A stretch of DNA of 64,000 bases from CAVRTM01 sp963696105 (GTDB taxonomy: Bacteria; Actinomycetota; Actinomycetes; Actinomycetales; Dermatophilaceae). The notes under the pieces were generated by a model. That model ran no database searches. It worked only from the letters and a program-made list of their open reading frames with translations, and was not told the origin of the DNA. Numbering within the stretch: position 1 is the stretch's first letter; the number at the start of each line of letters is the position of its first letter. The position numbers and the translations under genes are program-made. Shown here piece by piece: positions 43,676 to 52,065 of this stretch. The DNA is taken from positions 806,001 through 870,000 of the forward strand of contig CAVOIP010000005.1 in the NCBI GenBank assembly GCA_963696105.1, read 5' to 3'.

Positions 43676-44376
43676 CAGCTCTTCGACAGCATGGCACCGA
43701 GGCGGTCGAGCACCTCGGTCATGGTCCCGCACGGCACGCCGCCGAGGTCGCTGAGCAGGTAGTGCGGCGTGAGCGCGGCATAGGCCAGACAGCGCATCCC
43801 GGCGGCGTTGGCCGCGGCCACACCCGGTGGACTGTCCTCCACCACGACCGTGCCGCCCGGCCGGGCGCCCATCGAGGCTGCCGCGTGGAGGAACAGGTCC
43901 GGCGCGGGCTTGCCGGCCGCGACGTCCTCGGCGCTGAAGACCCGTCCGCGAAGCCGGGCGGCCAGGCCTGCGCGGCCGAGGTTGCGGGCCAGCTTCGCGT
44001 GGCTGCCGTTGGAGGCCACGCAGGTCTGGACGCCCCAGCCGTGGAGCCGGTCGAGCACCTCCGCCACACCGTCGACGGCGCGCAGCTCGGCGTCGTAGGC
44101 CGCTTCGTACAGCGGCGCGTACTCCCGGTCCCAGCCGCGTGGCAGGCGCCGCCCGATCTGTGCCTCCACCGTCGCCACGAAGTAGTCGTCGCTGCACCCG
44201 AGGAACCGCTCGAGCACCTCGGACTCGTCGACGTGCCACCCGAGCTGGCGCAGAACCGTCGCGCCGACGCGGGCGCTGATGCGCTCGCTGTCGACGAGGA
44301 CGCCGTCGCAGTCGAAGATCACCAGCTCCGGCGGGCCACCGTCGACCCCGCTGACGCTACTTGCCGATGCCGTCAC
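43675..44376 (-). CDS. HAD-superfamily phosphatase (subclass IA)
   Basis: 233 residues, GTG 44376, overlapping the permease stop by about 20 nt. Motif I IFDCDGVLVDSE (Asp22, Asp24), motif II CVASNGSH, motif III KPAPDLFLHAA, motif IV VVVEDSPPGVAAANAAGM. It resembles 2-deoxyglucose-6-phosphatase/beta-phosphoglucomutase-like enzymes; the cap is helical. In the Amadori-type operon it could remove phosphate from a dead-end sugar phosphate. The specific substrate is unknown. Confidence 0.9.
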   Translation of the reverse strand: MTASASSVSGVDGGPPELVIFDCDGVLVDSERISARVGATVLRQLGWHVDESEVLERFLGCSDDYFVATVEAQIGRRLPRGWDREYAPLYEAAYDAELRAVDGVAEVLDRLHGWGVQTCVASNGSHAKLARNLGRAGLAARLRGRVFSAEDVAAGKPAPDLFLHAAASMGARPGGTVVVEDSPPGVAAANAAGMRCLAYAALTPHYLLSDLGGVPCGTMTEVLDRLGAMLSKS

Positions 44377-45262
44377 TGAGCCCCCGCAGGAACTGACGCT
44401 GACCGATGAGGAACAGCACGATCATCGGCAGCGCAGCCATGGTCAGCCCGGCGAACTGCACCGGCCAGTCGGTGAGCAGACGGCTCTGCATGTCCATGAG
44501 TCCGACCGGCAGCGTCTTCATGTCCCCGTTGCTGATGAACACCAGCGCGAACACGAACTCGTTCCAGGCGAACAGGGCCTGCAGCAACGCCGCCGACACG
44601 AGGATGGGACGGCACATGGGCAGGATGATGCGCCAGAAGATCTGGGTCGCGGAGGCGCCGTCGAGCCGTGCCGCCTCATCGACGTCGGGTGAGAGGTCGA
44701 GCATGTAGGCACGGATGAGGAAGGTGGTGAACGGGATCCGGAACGCGGTGTACAGGATGATGAGCGCCCAGTAGGTGTCGAAGATGCCGAGGCGCTGCAG
44801 CAGCCCGAACAGCGGGATGAGGGCGACCGTCGGCGCGACCATCAGGCCGCCGAGCAGGAGCAGGAGCACGGGCCCCCCGAAGGGGATGCGCAGGCGGACC
44901 AGGCCGTAGGCAGCCCAGGCACTGATGAGGGTGGTGGTGACGATGGAGGCCGAGGTGACGATGACGCTGTTGGTGAAGTAGCGCACCACGCCCGCCCTGC
45001 CGGCCAGCGCGAAGTTGTGCCACCGCAGCTCCCCCGGCATACCCCAGGGGTTGTTGAACACCTCGGAGTTGTCCTTGAAGCTGCTGAACACCATCCACAG
45101 CAGCGGGTACAGCACCGCCACCACGAGGACGACGAGCCCGAGCCACATCAGGGGCCGGACGGCCACCCGGCAGACGTCGCCGATGCGGTGGGTCCGGCTC
45201 ACCGGTCGCACCAGCGTGGTCCGCTGCACAGGCGCCGGTGTCGGCGCTGATGTCATCACCAT
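44357..45262 (-). CDS. ABC transporter permease of the frl-like operon (MalG/FrlM type)
   Basis: 301 residues, six TM segments; EAA loop LSPDVDEAARLDGASATQIFWRIILPMCRP. ATG 45262 (after GGAGGATCCA) was preferred to ATG 45256, which would form TGATG with the upstream stop. It matches the second permease of sugar importers. No ATPase gene in the operon. Confidence 0.93.
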   Translation of the reverse strand: MVMTSAPTPAPVQRTTLVRPVSRTHRIGDVCRVAVRPLMWLGLVVLVVAVLYPLLWMVFSSFKDNSEVFNNPWGMPGELRWHNFALAGRAGVVRYFTNSVIVTSASIVTTTLISAWAAYGLVRLRIPFGGPVLLLLLGGLMVAPTVALIPLFGLLQRLGIFDTYWALIILYTAFRIPFTTFLIRAYMLDLSPDVDEAARLDGASATQIFWRIILPMCRPILVSAALLQALFAWNEFVFALVFISNGDMKTLPVGLMDMQSRLLTDWPVQFAGLTMAALPMIVLFLIGQRQFLRGLSDGIGK

Positions 45263-46143
45263 TGGATCCTCCGGCGTCGGCTCACGGCGAGCTGCACCGC
45301 GGCGATGGCGAACGTGATCACGAAGATCACCGTCGCGATGGCCGCTGCGTAGCCCATGTCGTCGTTCATGAAGGCGTTGCGGTACAGCCACGTCCCCAGG
45401 ACCTGGCTGGAGTTCGACGGACCGCCGGCGGTCATCACCATCACCTCGTTGAACACCAGGAAGGCGCCCGAGATGGTGAGGATGATGATGAGCGTCGTCA
45501 TCTCCCGCACCAACGGCACGGTCACCGTGAAGAAGCTCCGCACGGCGCCCGCCCCGTCCACCTTGGCCGCCTCGTAGAACTCGCGTGGCACCCGCTGGAT
45601 GGCGACGACGAAGAGCACCGCGGTGTAGCCGAAGGACTGCCACTGGCTCATGCCGATGATGCTCCACATCGCGGTCCCCTGCTCGCCCAGCCAGGCGTGG
45701 GTCCAGGAGTCCAGCCCGATGGCGCTCAGTGCACTGTTGAGCAGGCCGATCTGCGGGTTGTAGATGAAGGAGAACAGGATTCCCGAGACGGTGATGGAGA
45801 TGACCGCCGGGATGAAGTAGATGGTCCGCAGGATCCCGCGCAGCCGCTGGTGCACGAACTCCTCCAGCACGGCGGCGAGGACGAGGGAGAAGCCGACCTG
45901 GAAGACCAGGGACGTGACGGCGAAGAGCGTGTTGTTCAGCAGCGACCGCCAGAACACGGGGTCGCCGGCAGCGGTGCGGTAGTTGTCCAGCCCGACGAAC
46001 GTGGGTTTGGCCGAGAAGGCGCTCCACGAGAAGAGGCTGAGGCGGATGTTCTCCACGATGGGGTAGTAGACGAACACGAGGAGGAGGATGACGGCCGGCA
46101 GCACCCATACCCACGTGCGCCAGCGGTTCAGTGTTCGGTTCAC
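45256..46143 (-). CDS. ABC transporter permease of the frl-like operon (MalF/FrlN type)
   Basis: 295 residues, GTG 46143 (VNRTLNRWRTWVWVLPAVILLLVFVYYPI). EAA loop VPREFYEAAKVDGAGAVRSFFTVTVPLVREM. Six TM segments. It follows the binding-protein gene after an 80-nt gap that contains a strong stem-loop. Confidence 0.92.
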   Translation of the reverse strand: MNRTLNRWRTWVWVLPAVILLLVFVYYPIVENIRLSLFSWSAFSAKPTFVGLDNYRTAAGDPVFWRSLLNNTLFAVTSLVFQVGFSLVLAAVLEEFVHQRLRGILRTIYFIPAVISITVSGILFSFIYNPQIGLLNSALSAIGLDSWTHAWLGEQGTAMWSIIGMSQWQSFGYTAVLFVVAIQRVPREFYEAAKVDGAGAVRSFFTVTVPLVREMTTLIIILTISGAFLVFNEVMVMTAGGPSNSSQVLGTWLYRNAFMNDDMGYAAAIATVIFVITFAIAAVQLAVSRRRRIQW

Positions 46144-46175
46144 GCCTGGTTGCCTTTCTCCGTGGCGGTACCTGG

Positions 46176-46216
46176 GCCCCCGCGACGCCGCGGGCCTGCC
46201 GTGGCGTCGCGGGGGC
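46176..46216 (-). promoter_or_regulatory. Stem-loop between frl-like binding protein and permease
   Basis: A perfect 14-bp stem (GCCCCCGCGACGCC / GGCGTCGCGGGGGC, arms 46176-46189 and 46203-46216) with a 13-nt loop. Same position as the stem-loop in the other sugar importer operon (24699-24740); probably sets binding-protein excess. Confidence 0.75.
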
Positions 46217-46223
46217 TCGGTGC

Positions 46224-47571
46224 TCAGCCTGCCTGCTTCTTCGCCTTCTGCGCAGCGTTCTGCACAGAGCTCATCACCTGCTGTGGCGTCTGGGACCCGT
46301 CGATGATTCCCTCCACCCCCGAGAGGTAGGCACCGGCGACGTCGGCGTTGGTGACGGTGTCCAGCCAGATGGCGAACTGGCTTGCCTTGTCGATGTCGGC
46401 CAGCGCGGCGCTCAGCTGCGGGAACGAGTTCTGCGCCGTGGCCGAACCCTTGACCGCGCTGAGCCAGCCGAGGTCCGCGCGTCATCTTCTGTGCGTTGTC
46501 CTTGTTCGTCATGAACTTCAGGAAGTCCACGGCCAGGGCGGCCTGCTTGCTCTGCCGGTTCACCATGAACCCGTCAGGCGCGCCGGTGAGGGCCTGCGCG
46601 TCCCCCTTGCTGCCGGCCGCGGCGGGCAACCGGAAGAACCCCCAGTGGTCCGCCAGCTCCTTGGACGCGCCACCCTTCTCGGTGAGCACCGAGAACTCCA
46701 CCGACTCCAGGTAGTGCATCGCCGCCTTTCCGCTGAGGAAGTTGGCCTGTGCCGCCTCATGCGCGAGGCCGTTGGCGGAGGGGTTGCTGCAGGTCTTGAC
46801 GATGGACTGGAACTCGGTCAGCGCCTCCACGTAGCCGGGGTCGGTGAAGGCTCCGGTGGACGGGTTGTAGTCCTTGGCCAGGGTCTCCGGCGGGACGGAG
46901 TAGGCGTTGAGCTGGGTCAGGTAGTGGATCGCCGGCCAGCCGAACTGGTTGCCGAAGGCGATGGGCGTGTACCCGGCGCTCTTGAGCTTCCCGCAGGAGT
47001 CGAGCAGCCCCTGCAGGCTGGTCGGCGGCGCGGTGACACCAGCCTTGGCGAAGGCCGTCTTGTTGTACGCCAGGTACTTCGCGTCCAGGTCGATCGGGAC
47101 GCCGTAGGTCTTCCCACCGGTCGAGAACGCCTTCAGGGCCGCCGGGGAGAAGCTCTTGCCCCACTCGGTGTCAGGACCGATGACCGAGGTCAGGTCGGCG
47201 GCCAGGCCCGCGCGGACGAACTTGTTCGCGAAGTCGCCGGCCCAGGAGAAGTACACGTCCGGCAGCTGCTTGGATGCCGACAGCACCCGGATCTTGTCCT
47301 TGTACGGCTGGTCGCCCACCTGCTGCAGGTCGACCTTGACGCCGGGGTTGGCGGCCTCGTAGGCCTTCGCGACGCTGACGAAGTACGGGGCGTACTTGGG
47401 GTCGGCGAACTTGGTCACAACCGTCAGGGTGCCGCTCTTCTCCTTCGGCGTGGTGAGGTCGGCGGGCTTGGCCGAGGTGGCTCCCCCGGTGGACGGGGCG
47501 CCGCAGGCGGCGAACGTCAGCGTCGCCAGGGCGGCAGCCAGACACGTGGTCGTGCGGGTTACAGGGCTCAT
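46224..47571 (-). pseudogene. ABC substrate-binding lipoprotein of the frl-like operon, frameshifted
   Basis: Family 1 sugar-binding lipoprotein: lipobox FAAC (Cys23), VVTKFADPKYAPYFVSVAKAYEAANPGVKV, LPDVYFSWAGDFANKFV, GVPIDLDAKYLAYNKTAF, DGFMVNRQSKQAALAVDFLKFMTNKDNAQKMT. The frame then breaks near 46474-46484. The next frame continues as ADLGWLSAVKGSATAQNSF and runs to SSVQNAAQKAKKQAG and a stop at 46224, as expected for this fold. One extra base (in ACGCGCGGAC) accounts for it. Without correction the protein loses its last ~85 residues. ATG 47571 overlaps the kinase stop (ATGA). Confidence 0.85.
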
Positions 47572-48482
47572 CGGAGGTCCAATCTGCCGTTCCGGATGGG
47601 ATGGATCTCGGCCTCGTGGCCGTGGAGCGGGGTGCGGTGCCCGAAGGCGCCGTATGACGTGCAGCTCGCCGTCGCGTACCGGGTCGCGTTGCGGACGAGC
47701 GGGTCCAACGCCTCGGCGGACGCGAGGCCGACCAGGAGCCGGGCGATGAAGGCATCTCCGGCCCCGAGGGTGTCCACGACCGCTCCCGGAGCGACCGGGC
47801 TGTAGGCGATGGCCGCGTCGCGCAGCAGCACCGCACCGCCGGCGCCCATCGTGATCGCCACGACGGAGGGGCCGAGCTGTCGGAGGCAGGCCGCACGGTC
47901 CTCGGCTGCCGCGCGGTCTCCGCCGGGCATGGACCAGATGGCCACGGCGACCTTGGGCGCGTGGGTCTGCACGTAGTCCCACGGCCGCTCCGAGAAGTCG
48001 AAGGACAGGACCCTGGCCGCATCGGCCAGGTCCTGGAGCTGCTCCTCGACCATGGAGCACTCGCCCGTGTGCACGATGTCGAACGCTGCAGCGGCCGTCA
48101 GGTCGTCCCGGCCCAGTGAGAACCGGGAGATCCCGACGTCGGCGCCGCCGAAGACGCGGTTGCCGTCGACGACCCGCACGTCGGCGTACGCGTTGGGACC
48201 GTCGACCTGACGGGTGAGCGTCGTGTCGACGCCCTCCTCCTCGAGTGCCGCCAGCACCACCTGACCCGCGCGGTCGGTGCCGACCGCGCCGAGGTAGGCC
48301 GACGTCGCGCCGTTGCGGCGCGCATGGACGGCCACGTTGACGGCGTTGCCGCCGGGGTACATGTACCCGGCCTCCACGTACCGGTCGACGACGTTGTCGC
48401 CGACGGCGAGCAGGCTGGGTGCCGCTCCGTGCCGGCCGGGCGCCGCCCGCACCATCCTCTCGATGGGACTCTCGCTGGTCAT
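47568..48482 (-). CDS. frlD: FrlD-like fructosamine kinase (PfkB family)
   Basis: 305 residues from ATG 48482. PfkB fold: LLAVGDNVVDRYVEAGYMYPGGNAVNVAVHARRNG near the start, FDFSERPWDYV, and the catalytic GAGD loop VVDTLGAGDAFIARLLVG. GDNVVD, YPGGNA.NVAV and the late YGAFGH resemble B. subtilis FrlD, which phosphorylates C6 of fructosamines such as fructoselysine. The neighbouring deglycases and importer fit this pathway. Other ketose kinases cannot be ruled out. Confidence 0.8.
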   Translation of the reverse strand: MTSESPIERMVRAAPGRHGAAPSLLAVGDNVVDRYVEAGYMYPGGNAVNVAVHARRNGATSAYLGAVGTDRAGQVVLAALEEEGVDTTLTRQVDGPNAYADVRVVDGNRVFGGADVGISRFSLGRDDLTAAAAFDIVHTGECSMVEEQLQDLADAARVLSFDFSERPWDYVQTHAPKVAVAIWSMPGGDRAAAEDRAACLRQLGPSVVAITMGAGGAVLLRDAAIAYSPVAPGAVVDTLGAGDAFIARLLVGLASAEALDPLVRNATRYATASCTSYGAFGHRTPLHGHEAEIHPIRNGRLDLR

Positions 48483-48495
48483 CGTGGCCGCCGTC

Positions 48496-49509
48496 TCAGT
48501 ACGCGACGCGCTTGTAGTAGCGCCGGGTGGTGAGCGGGTGGTCACGCAGGACCTCCAGGTGCGCGCTCAGCCGCTCCAGGACGGTGGCCAGCAGCACCGG
48601 CGAGACGAGCGCGCGGACATCGTCCGAGATCCCGGGCAGCGCCTGGTCCGCCGCGTCCAGAACGCACACCTTGTCGGTGTAGTTCGGCGCGAACTTCTCG
48701 ACGCGCTCCACGAGAGCGCGCGTCGCGTCCTCACCCTTCAGCAGGAGGACGCTCACGCCGTCCTCGACCAGCTCCAGCGTGCCGTGGAAGAAGTCGGAGG
48801 CGTGCACCGGCCTGGTGCGGATCCACTGCATCTCCTCGAGGATGCACATGCCGTAGTAGAAGGCCTCCGGCCACGTCGAGCCGGCGCCGGTGATGATGTG
48901 GTACGGCTCGTCCTTGAGCTGGGCAGCCAGGTCGGCTGCCCGCGGCTCGAAGGCCCGCTTCGCCTCCAGCAGCAGTGGCGGAAGGGTCGCCAGCTCGCTG
49001 AGAACCGTTGCATAGCCGTCGTACTCGCCACGGTGGTGCATCAGTGACAGCGCGAGCAGGAGCGACTGCAGGTAGAAGGACTCACACGAGGTGTCGTCCT
49101 CGGCGAAGTTCACGAAGCTGTGGTCCGCCTGCTGCCCCAGCGGCGTGTCGGCGTGGCCGGTCAGCACGAGGACGGTCGCGCCCCTGGCCTTGCAGTACTC
49201 CAGGGCCTCGACGCTCTCGGAGGTGGTCCCGGAGAGCGAGGGGATCACCACGATCGACCCTTCGCCGAGGTGCACCGAGCCGGTGACGACGAGCTCGGCC
49301 GGCATCTCCACGAACACGGGGAAGGTGGAGCGCGTCTGCAGCAGCCGTGCGGCGGGGTGCATCAGGATGCCGGCGCCTCCAGATCCGAGGAAGACCATGT
49401 TCCGGGCGCCGTCGGCCACGAGCTGCCCCACGGTTGCGTGGATGTCGTCGGCGAGGGCCAGGGCGCCGGACTGGATGCGCAGGAATCGCTGTTCGTCGAA
49501 GTTGAGCAT
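48496..49509 (-). CDS. SIS-domain deglycase, second paralogue
   Basis: 337 residues, ATG 49509 after AAGGGA. Two SIS (sugar isomerase) domains: first with NMVFLGSGGAGILMHPAARLL and VVIPSLSGTTSESVEALEYCKARGA, second with YHIITGAGSTWPEAFYYGMCILEEMQW and HASDFFHGTLELVEDGVSVLLL. It ends PLTTRRYYKRVAY, parallel to HDLETRRYMFKVDY in the preceding paralogue. FrlB/GfrE/GfrF-type enzymes cleave 6-phosphofructosamines into glucose-6-phosphate and the amine. Two copies suggest two related substrates. Confidence 0.85.
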   Translation of the reverse strand: MLNFDEQRFLRIQSGALALADDIHATVGQLVADGARNMVFLGSGGAGILMHPAARLLQTRSTFPVFVEMPAELVVTGSVHLGEGSIVVIPSLSGTTSESVEALEYCKARGATVLVLTGHADTPLGQQADHSFVNFAEDDTSCESFYLQSLLLALSLMHHRGEYDGYATVLSELATLPPLLLEAKRAFEPRAADLAAQLKDEPYHIITGAGSTWPEAFYYGMCILEEMQWIRTRPVHASDFFHGTLELVEDGVSVLLLKGEDATRALVERVEKFAPNYTDKVCVLDAADQALPGISDDVRALVSPVLLATVLERLSAHLEVLRDHPLTTRRYYKRVAY

Positions 49510-49615
49510 GAAAGTCCCTTTGCGTGCGTCAGGGTGGAGGCGAGAGCGGGGGCGGCGCACCCGACCGGCGGCGGAGGTGCCGAGCCGGAGGGGTGCGCCG
49601 GACCGACCGCACCTG

Positions 49616-50614
49616 TCAGTAGTCGACCTTGAACATGTACCGGCGGGTCTCGAGGTCGTGGCCGCGCACGGCCTCGTAGTGCTGAGCCAGTCGGTTGGCC
49701 AGGGCGCCGACGACGATCGGGGACAGGTCCTTGCGCAGGGCCGCCGGGATACCGGGCAGCGTCAGGTCGGCGACGTCGACGTACTTGGCCTTCTTGCAGT
49801 AGGTGTCCAGGAACGCCTTGCCCCGCTCGGCCATCGGGCGGGACGCGTCCTCGCCGAGCCACAGCAGGACGGCCGTGTCGTCGTCCACCATCTCGAAGGC
49901 GCCCTGGAAGAACTCGCCGGTGTTGAAGGCTGCAGCGTGCTTCCACTGCATCTCCTGCAGGAAGCACATCGCAAAGCCGTAGGCCCAGTTGTAGCTCGGG
50001 CCCGAGCCGAGCACGTAGGTGATGGGCTCGTCCTTGAACGTCAGGGCCACGTCGGCCAGGAGGCTCTCGGACTCCTCGACGGCGTGGTGCACCGCCTCGG
50101 GAAGGGCTTCGAGGGCGGCGGCGACCTGGTCGGAGTCGACGTCGGCTCCGACGGCCTCGAGCAGGGCGTAGGCGACGAGCAGCTCGAACAGGTCACTCTT
50201 GCCGGTGAAGGAGGCGTCCGCGGCCTCGGCCAGCGGGCTGCCCGCCTTGGCCGCGGCGATGACCGTCGCGCCGGTGGCCTTCGCCGTCTTCGCCGCCGCG
50301 ACGGTCTCCTTCGTCGTGCCGGTGTAGGAGGCCAGGACCACCAGGGAGCCGGGCCCCATCAGCGCCGGCGTGGCGCAGTTGAGCTCGTCGCTCTGCAGCT
50401 GGAAGGCCGGGAACGGCGCCTTGGCCTGCAGCAGGTAGTGCGCGGGGTAGCTGCAGATCAGCGAACCGCCGGCCCCGACGAAGAACACGTTCTTCAGGCC
50501 CGCTTCGACGACCTTGCTGACCACGGCCGCGATGGCAGGGCGCTCCTGGGTCGTCGCGCGCAGCTTCTCCACGGTGTCCGCGTCGATCGGCTTCAGGGGG
50601 AGGGTTTCCGACAT
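49616..50614 (-). CDS. frlB: FrlB-like 6-phosphofructosamine deglycase (SIS domains)
   Basis: 332 residues, ATG 50614 after GGAGCGAGC; first gene of the operon. First SIS domain NVFFVGAGGSLICSYPAHYLLQAKAPFPAFQLQSDELN and VVLASYTGTTKETV; second SIS domain ITYVLGSGPSYNWAYGFAMCFLQEMQWKHAAAFNTGEFFQGAFEMVDDDTAVLL. FVG-GGS-YPA-YLL, the S-E/D-E-ATP stretch and the G.T.ETV turn fit the FrlB branch rather than GlmS. It would release glucose-6-phosphate from the kinase product. The exact amine (lysine, asparagine or other) cannot be told. Confidence 0.82.
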   Translation of the reverse strand: MSETLPLKPIDADTVEKLRATTQERPAIAAVVSKVVEAGLKNVFFVGAGGSLICSYPAHYLLQAKAPFPAFQLQSDELNCATPALMGPGSLVVLASYTGTTKETVAAAKTAKATGATVIAAAKAGSPLAEAADASFTGKSDLFELLVAYALLEAVGADVDSDQVAAALEALPEAVHHAVEESESLLADVALTFKDEPITYVLGSGPSYNWAYGFAMCFLQEMQWKHAAAFNTGEFFQGAFEMVDDDTAVLLWLGEDASRPMAERGKAFLDTYCKKAKYVDVADLTLPGIPAALRKDLSPIVVGALANRLAQHYEAVRGHDLETRRYMFKVDY

Positions 50615-50634
50615 GCTCGCTCCAATGTCTTCGG

Positions 50635-50671
50635 TGATAACGTTCTCAGTACCAACGTGAGAACGTTCTCA
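50635..50671. promoter_or_regulatory. Operators of the frl-like operon
   Basis: A perfect 14-bp palindrome TGAGAACGTTCTCA (50658-50671) and a near-copy TGATAACGTTCTCA (50635-50648, one mismatched pair), centres 23 bp apart, between frlB and the divergent lacI-type gene. The near-copy lies about 20 nt upstream of the frlB start. Confidence 0.75.
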
Positions 50672-50796
50672 AGGTGTGGCTTCAGGTGTCAAGGGGTACC
50701 GGCGACAAACTTGTGTCCAAGGCGGTGCAACCGCCGCCGACAGCCCTCGGGGCCCCGCACGGCAGGCGATACGGTTCCTCAGACGAAGGAGACTCC

Positions 50797-51906
50797 ATGC
50801 GCAACTCGGTCGACCGGAGGGGCATCGCCACCATCCCGGACGTGGCTCGCCAAGCCGGGGTGTCGACGGCCACCGCCGCGCGGGCGCTGGGTGGATACGG
50901 GTCGGTCAGGGCCGAGACCCGTGACCGGGTCCTCGCGGTCGCCGAGGAGATGGGCTACCGCGCCAACAGCCTGGCGCGCAGCATGATCACCGGGTCGACA
51001 CAGACGCTCGGCGTGGTGCTGTCCGACATCGAGAACTCGTTCTTCCACCGGGCCCTGCGGGGGGTCGCCGACACGGCGCGGGCTCACGGCTACGAGGTCC
51101 TCCTGTCCAACACCGACGAGGACCTGGAGACCGAGCGCAAGGCCGTCTCGGTCCTGGCCGAGCGCAGGGTCGACGGCCTGGTGGTCTGCCCGACCGACGA
51201 CGGGGACCACGCCCACCTCGAGGCGGTCATCGCCTCCGGCATCCCGGTCGTCCTGCTGGACCGACGCGTCTCGGGCCTGGCTGCCGACACCGTGGGCATC
51301 GACAACCGCAAGGCGGCGAAGGCGGCCACCACCCGGTTGATCGAGCAGGGGCACCGTCGCATCGGCATCCTCACCGGCGGGACGCCGGCCTCGGTCGGTC
51401 GCCGCCTCAGCACGCCGGCGATGAAGGGCGTCGAGCGGTTGGCCGCCACCACCGTGGGCGCGCGGGCGGCCGGTTACCGCGACGCCCTCCTGGCGGCGGG
51501 CGTGTCCCCCAGGCCCGAGTACCTCAGTGCCAACGGTTTCCACCGGGAGGACGCCGCCGTGGCCACGCGCTCCATGATGATGTTGCCCGAGCCGCCGACG
51601 GCCATCTTCGCCTTCGACAGCGTGCTGGCGCTCGGGGCGCTCCAGGCGTTCCGCGCCATGGGCCTGCACTGCCCCGACGACGTCTCGCTGATCGGGTTCG
51701 ACGACGCCGAGTGGGCCGAGGTGGTCTCCCCTCCGCTGTCGGTGGTGGCCCAGCCCGTCTACGAGATCGGGGTGGCGGCCTGCGAGCTCCTGCTGGCGCG
51801 GGTCAACGGCGAGCAGAAGCGACCGGTCCACCAGCGCCTGCCCACCACGTTCGTGGACCGGGAGTCGGTCGCCGCCCCGCCGGGGTCCATGCGCCACGTC
51901 TCCTGA
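50797..51906 (+). CDS. LacI-family regulator of the frl-like operon
   Basis: 369 residues, ATG 50797 after GAAGGAGACTCC. HTH: IATIPDVARQAGVSTATAARALGGYGSVRAETRDRV; hinge YRANSLARSMITGSTQTLG. Sensor domain with DIENSFFHRALRGVADTARAHGYEVLLSNTDED and FDDAEWAEVVSPPLSVVAQPVYEIG. It is divergent from the deglycase-kinase-importer operon and shares the AACGTT operators, so it is most simply its repressor. B. subtilis frl uses a GntR-type regulator; a LacI one here is a different wiring. Confidence 0.93.
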   Translation: MRNSVDRRGIATIPDVARQAGVSTATAARALGGYGSVRAETRDRVLAVAEEMGYRANSLARSMITGSTQTLGVVLSDIENSFFHRALRGVADTARAHGYEVLLSNTDEDLETERKAVSVLAERRVDGLVVCPTDDGDHAHLEAVIASGIPVVLLDRRVSGLAADTVGIDNRKAAKAATTRLIEQGHRRIGILTGGTPASVGRRLSTPAMKGVERLAATTVGARAAGYRDALLAAGVSPRPEYLSANGFHREDAAVATRSMMMLPEPPTAIFAFDSVLALGALQAFRAMGLHCPDDVSLIGFDDAEWAEVVSPPLSVVAQPVYEIGVAACELLLARVNGEQKRPVHQRLPTTFVDRESVAAPPGSMRHVS

Positions 51907-52065
51907 GCGCCGTGTGCCCGGCGGTCGGCCCTGACGACCTGTGGGTGCTCTCCTGCGGTCCGGGACAGCTCTCGAACGCCGTCAGGCACACCACAGCGGT
52001 TTCACAGCAGCGCCACAGGGGTACCGCCCGACAGCCGTTTTCGTCGAGCTTCGCTGGAGGTGCCC

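Noticed and set aside
46470..46490. Programmed frameshifting in the binding-protein gene
   Set aside because: No slippery site; both frames are needed for an ordinary binding-protein fold.
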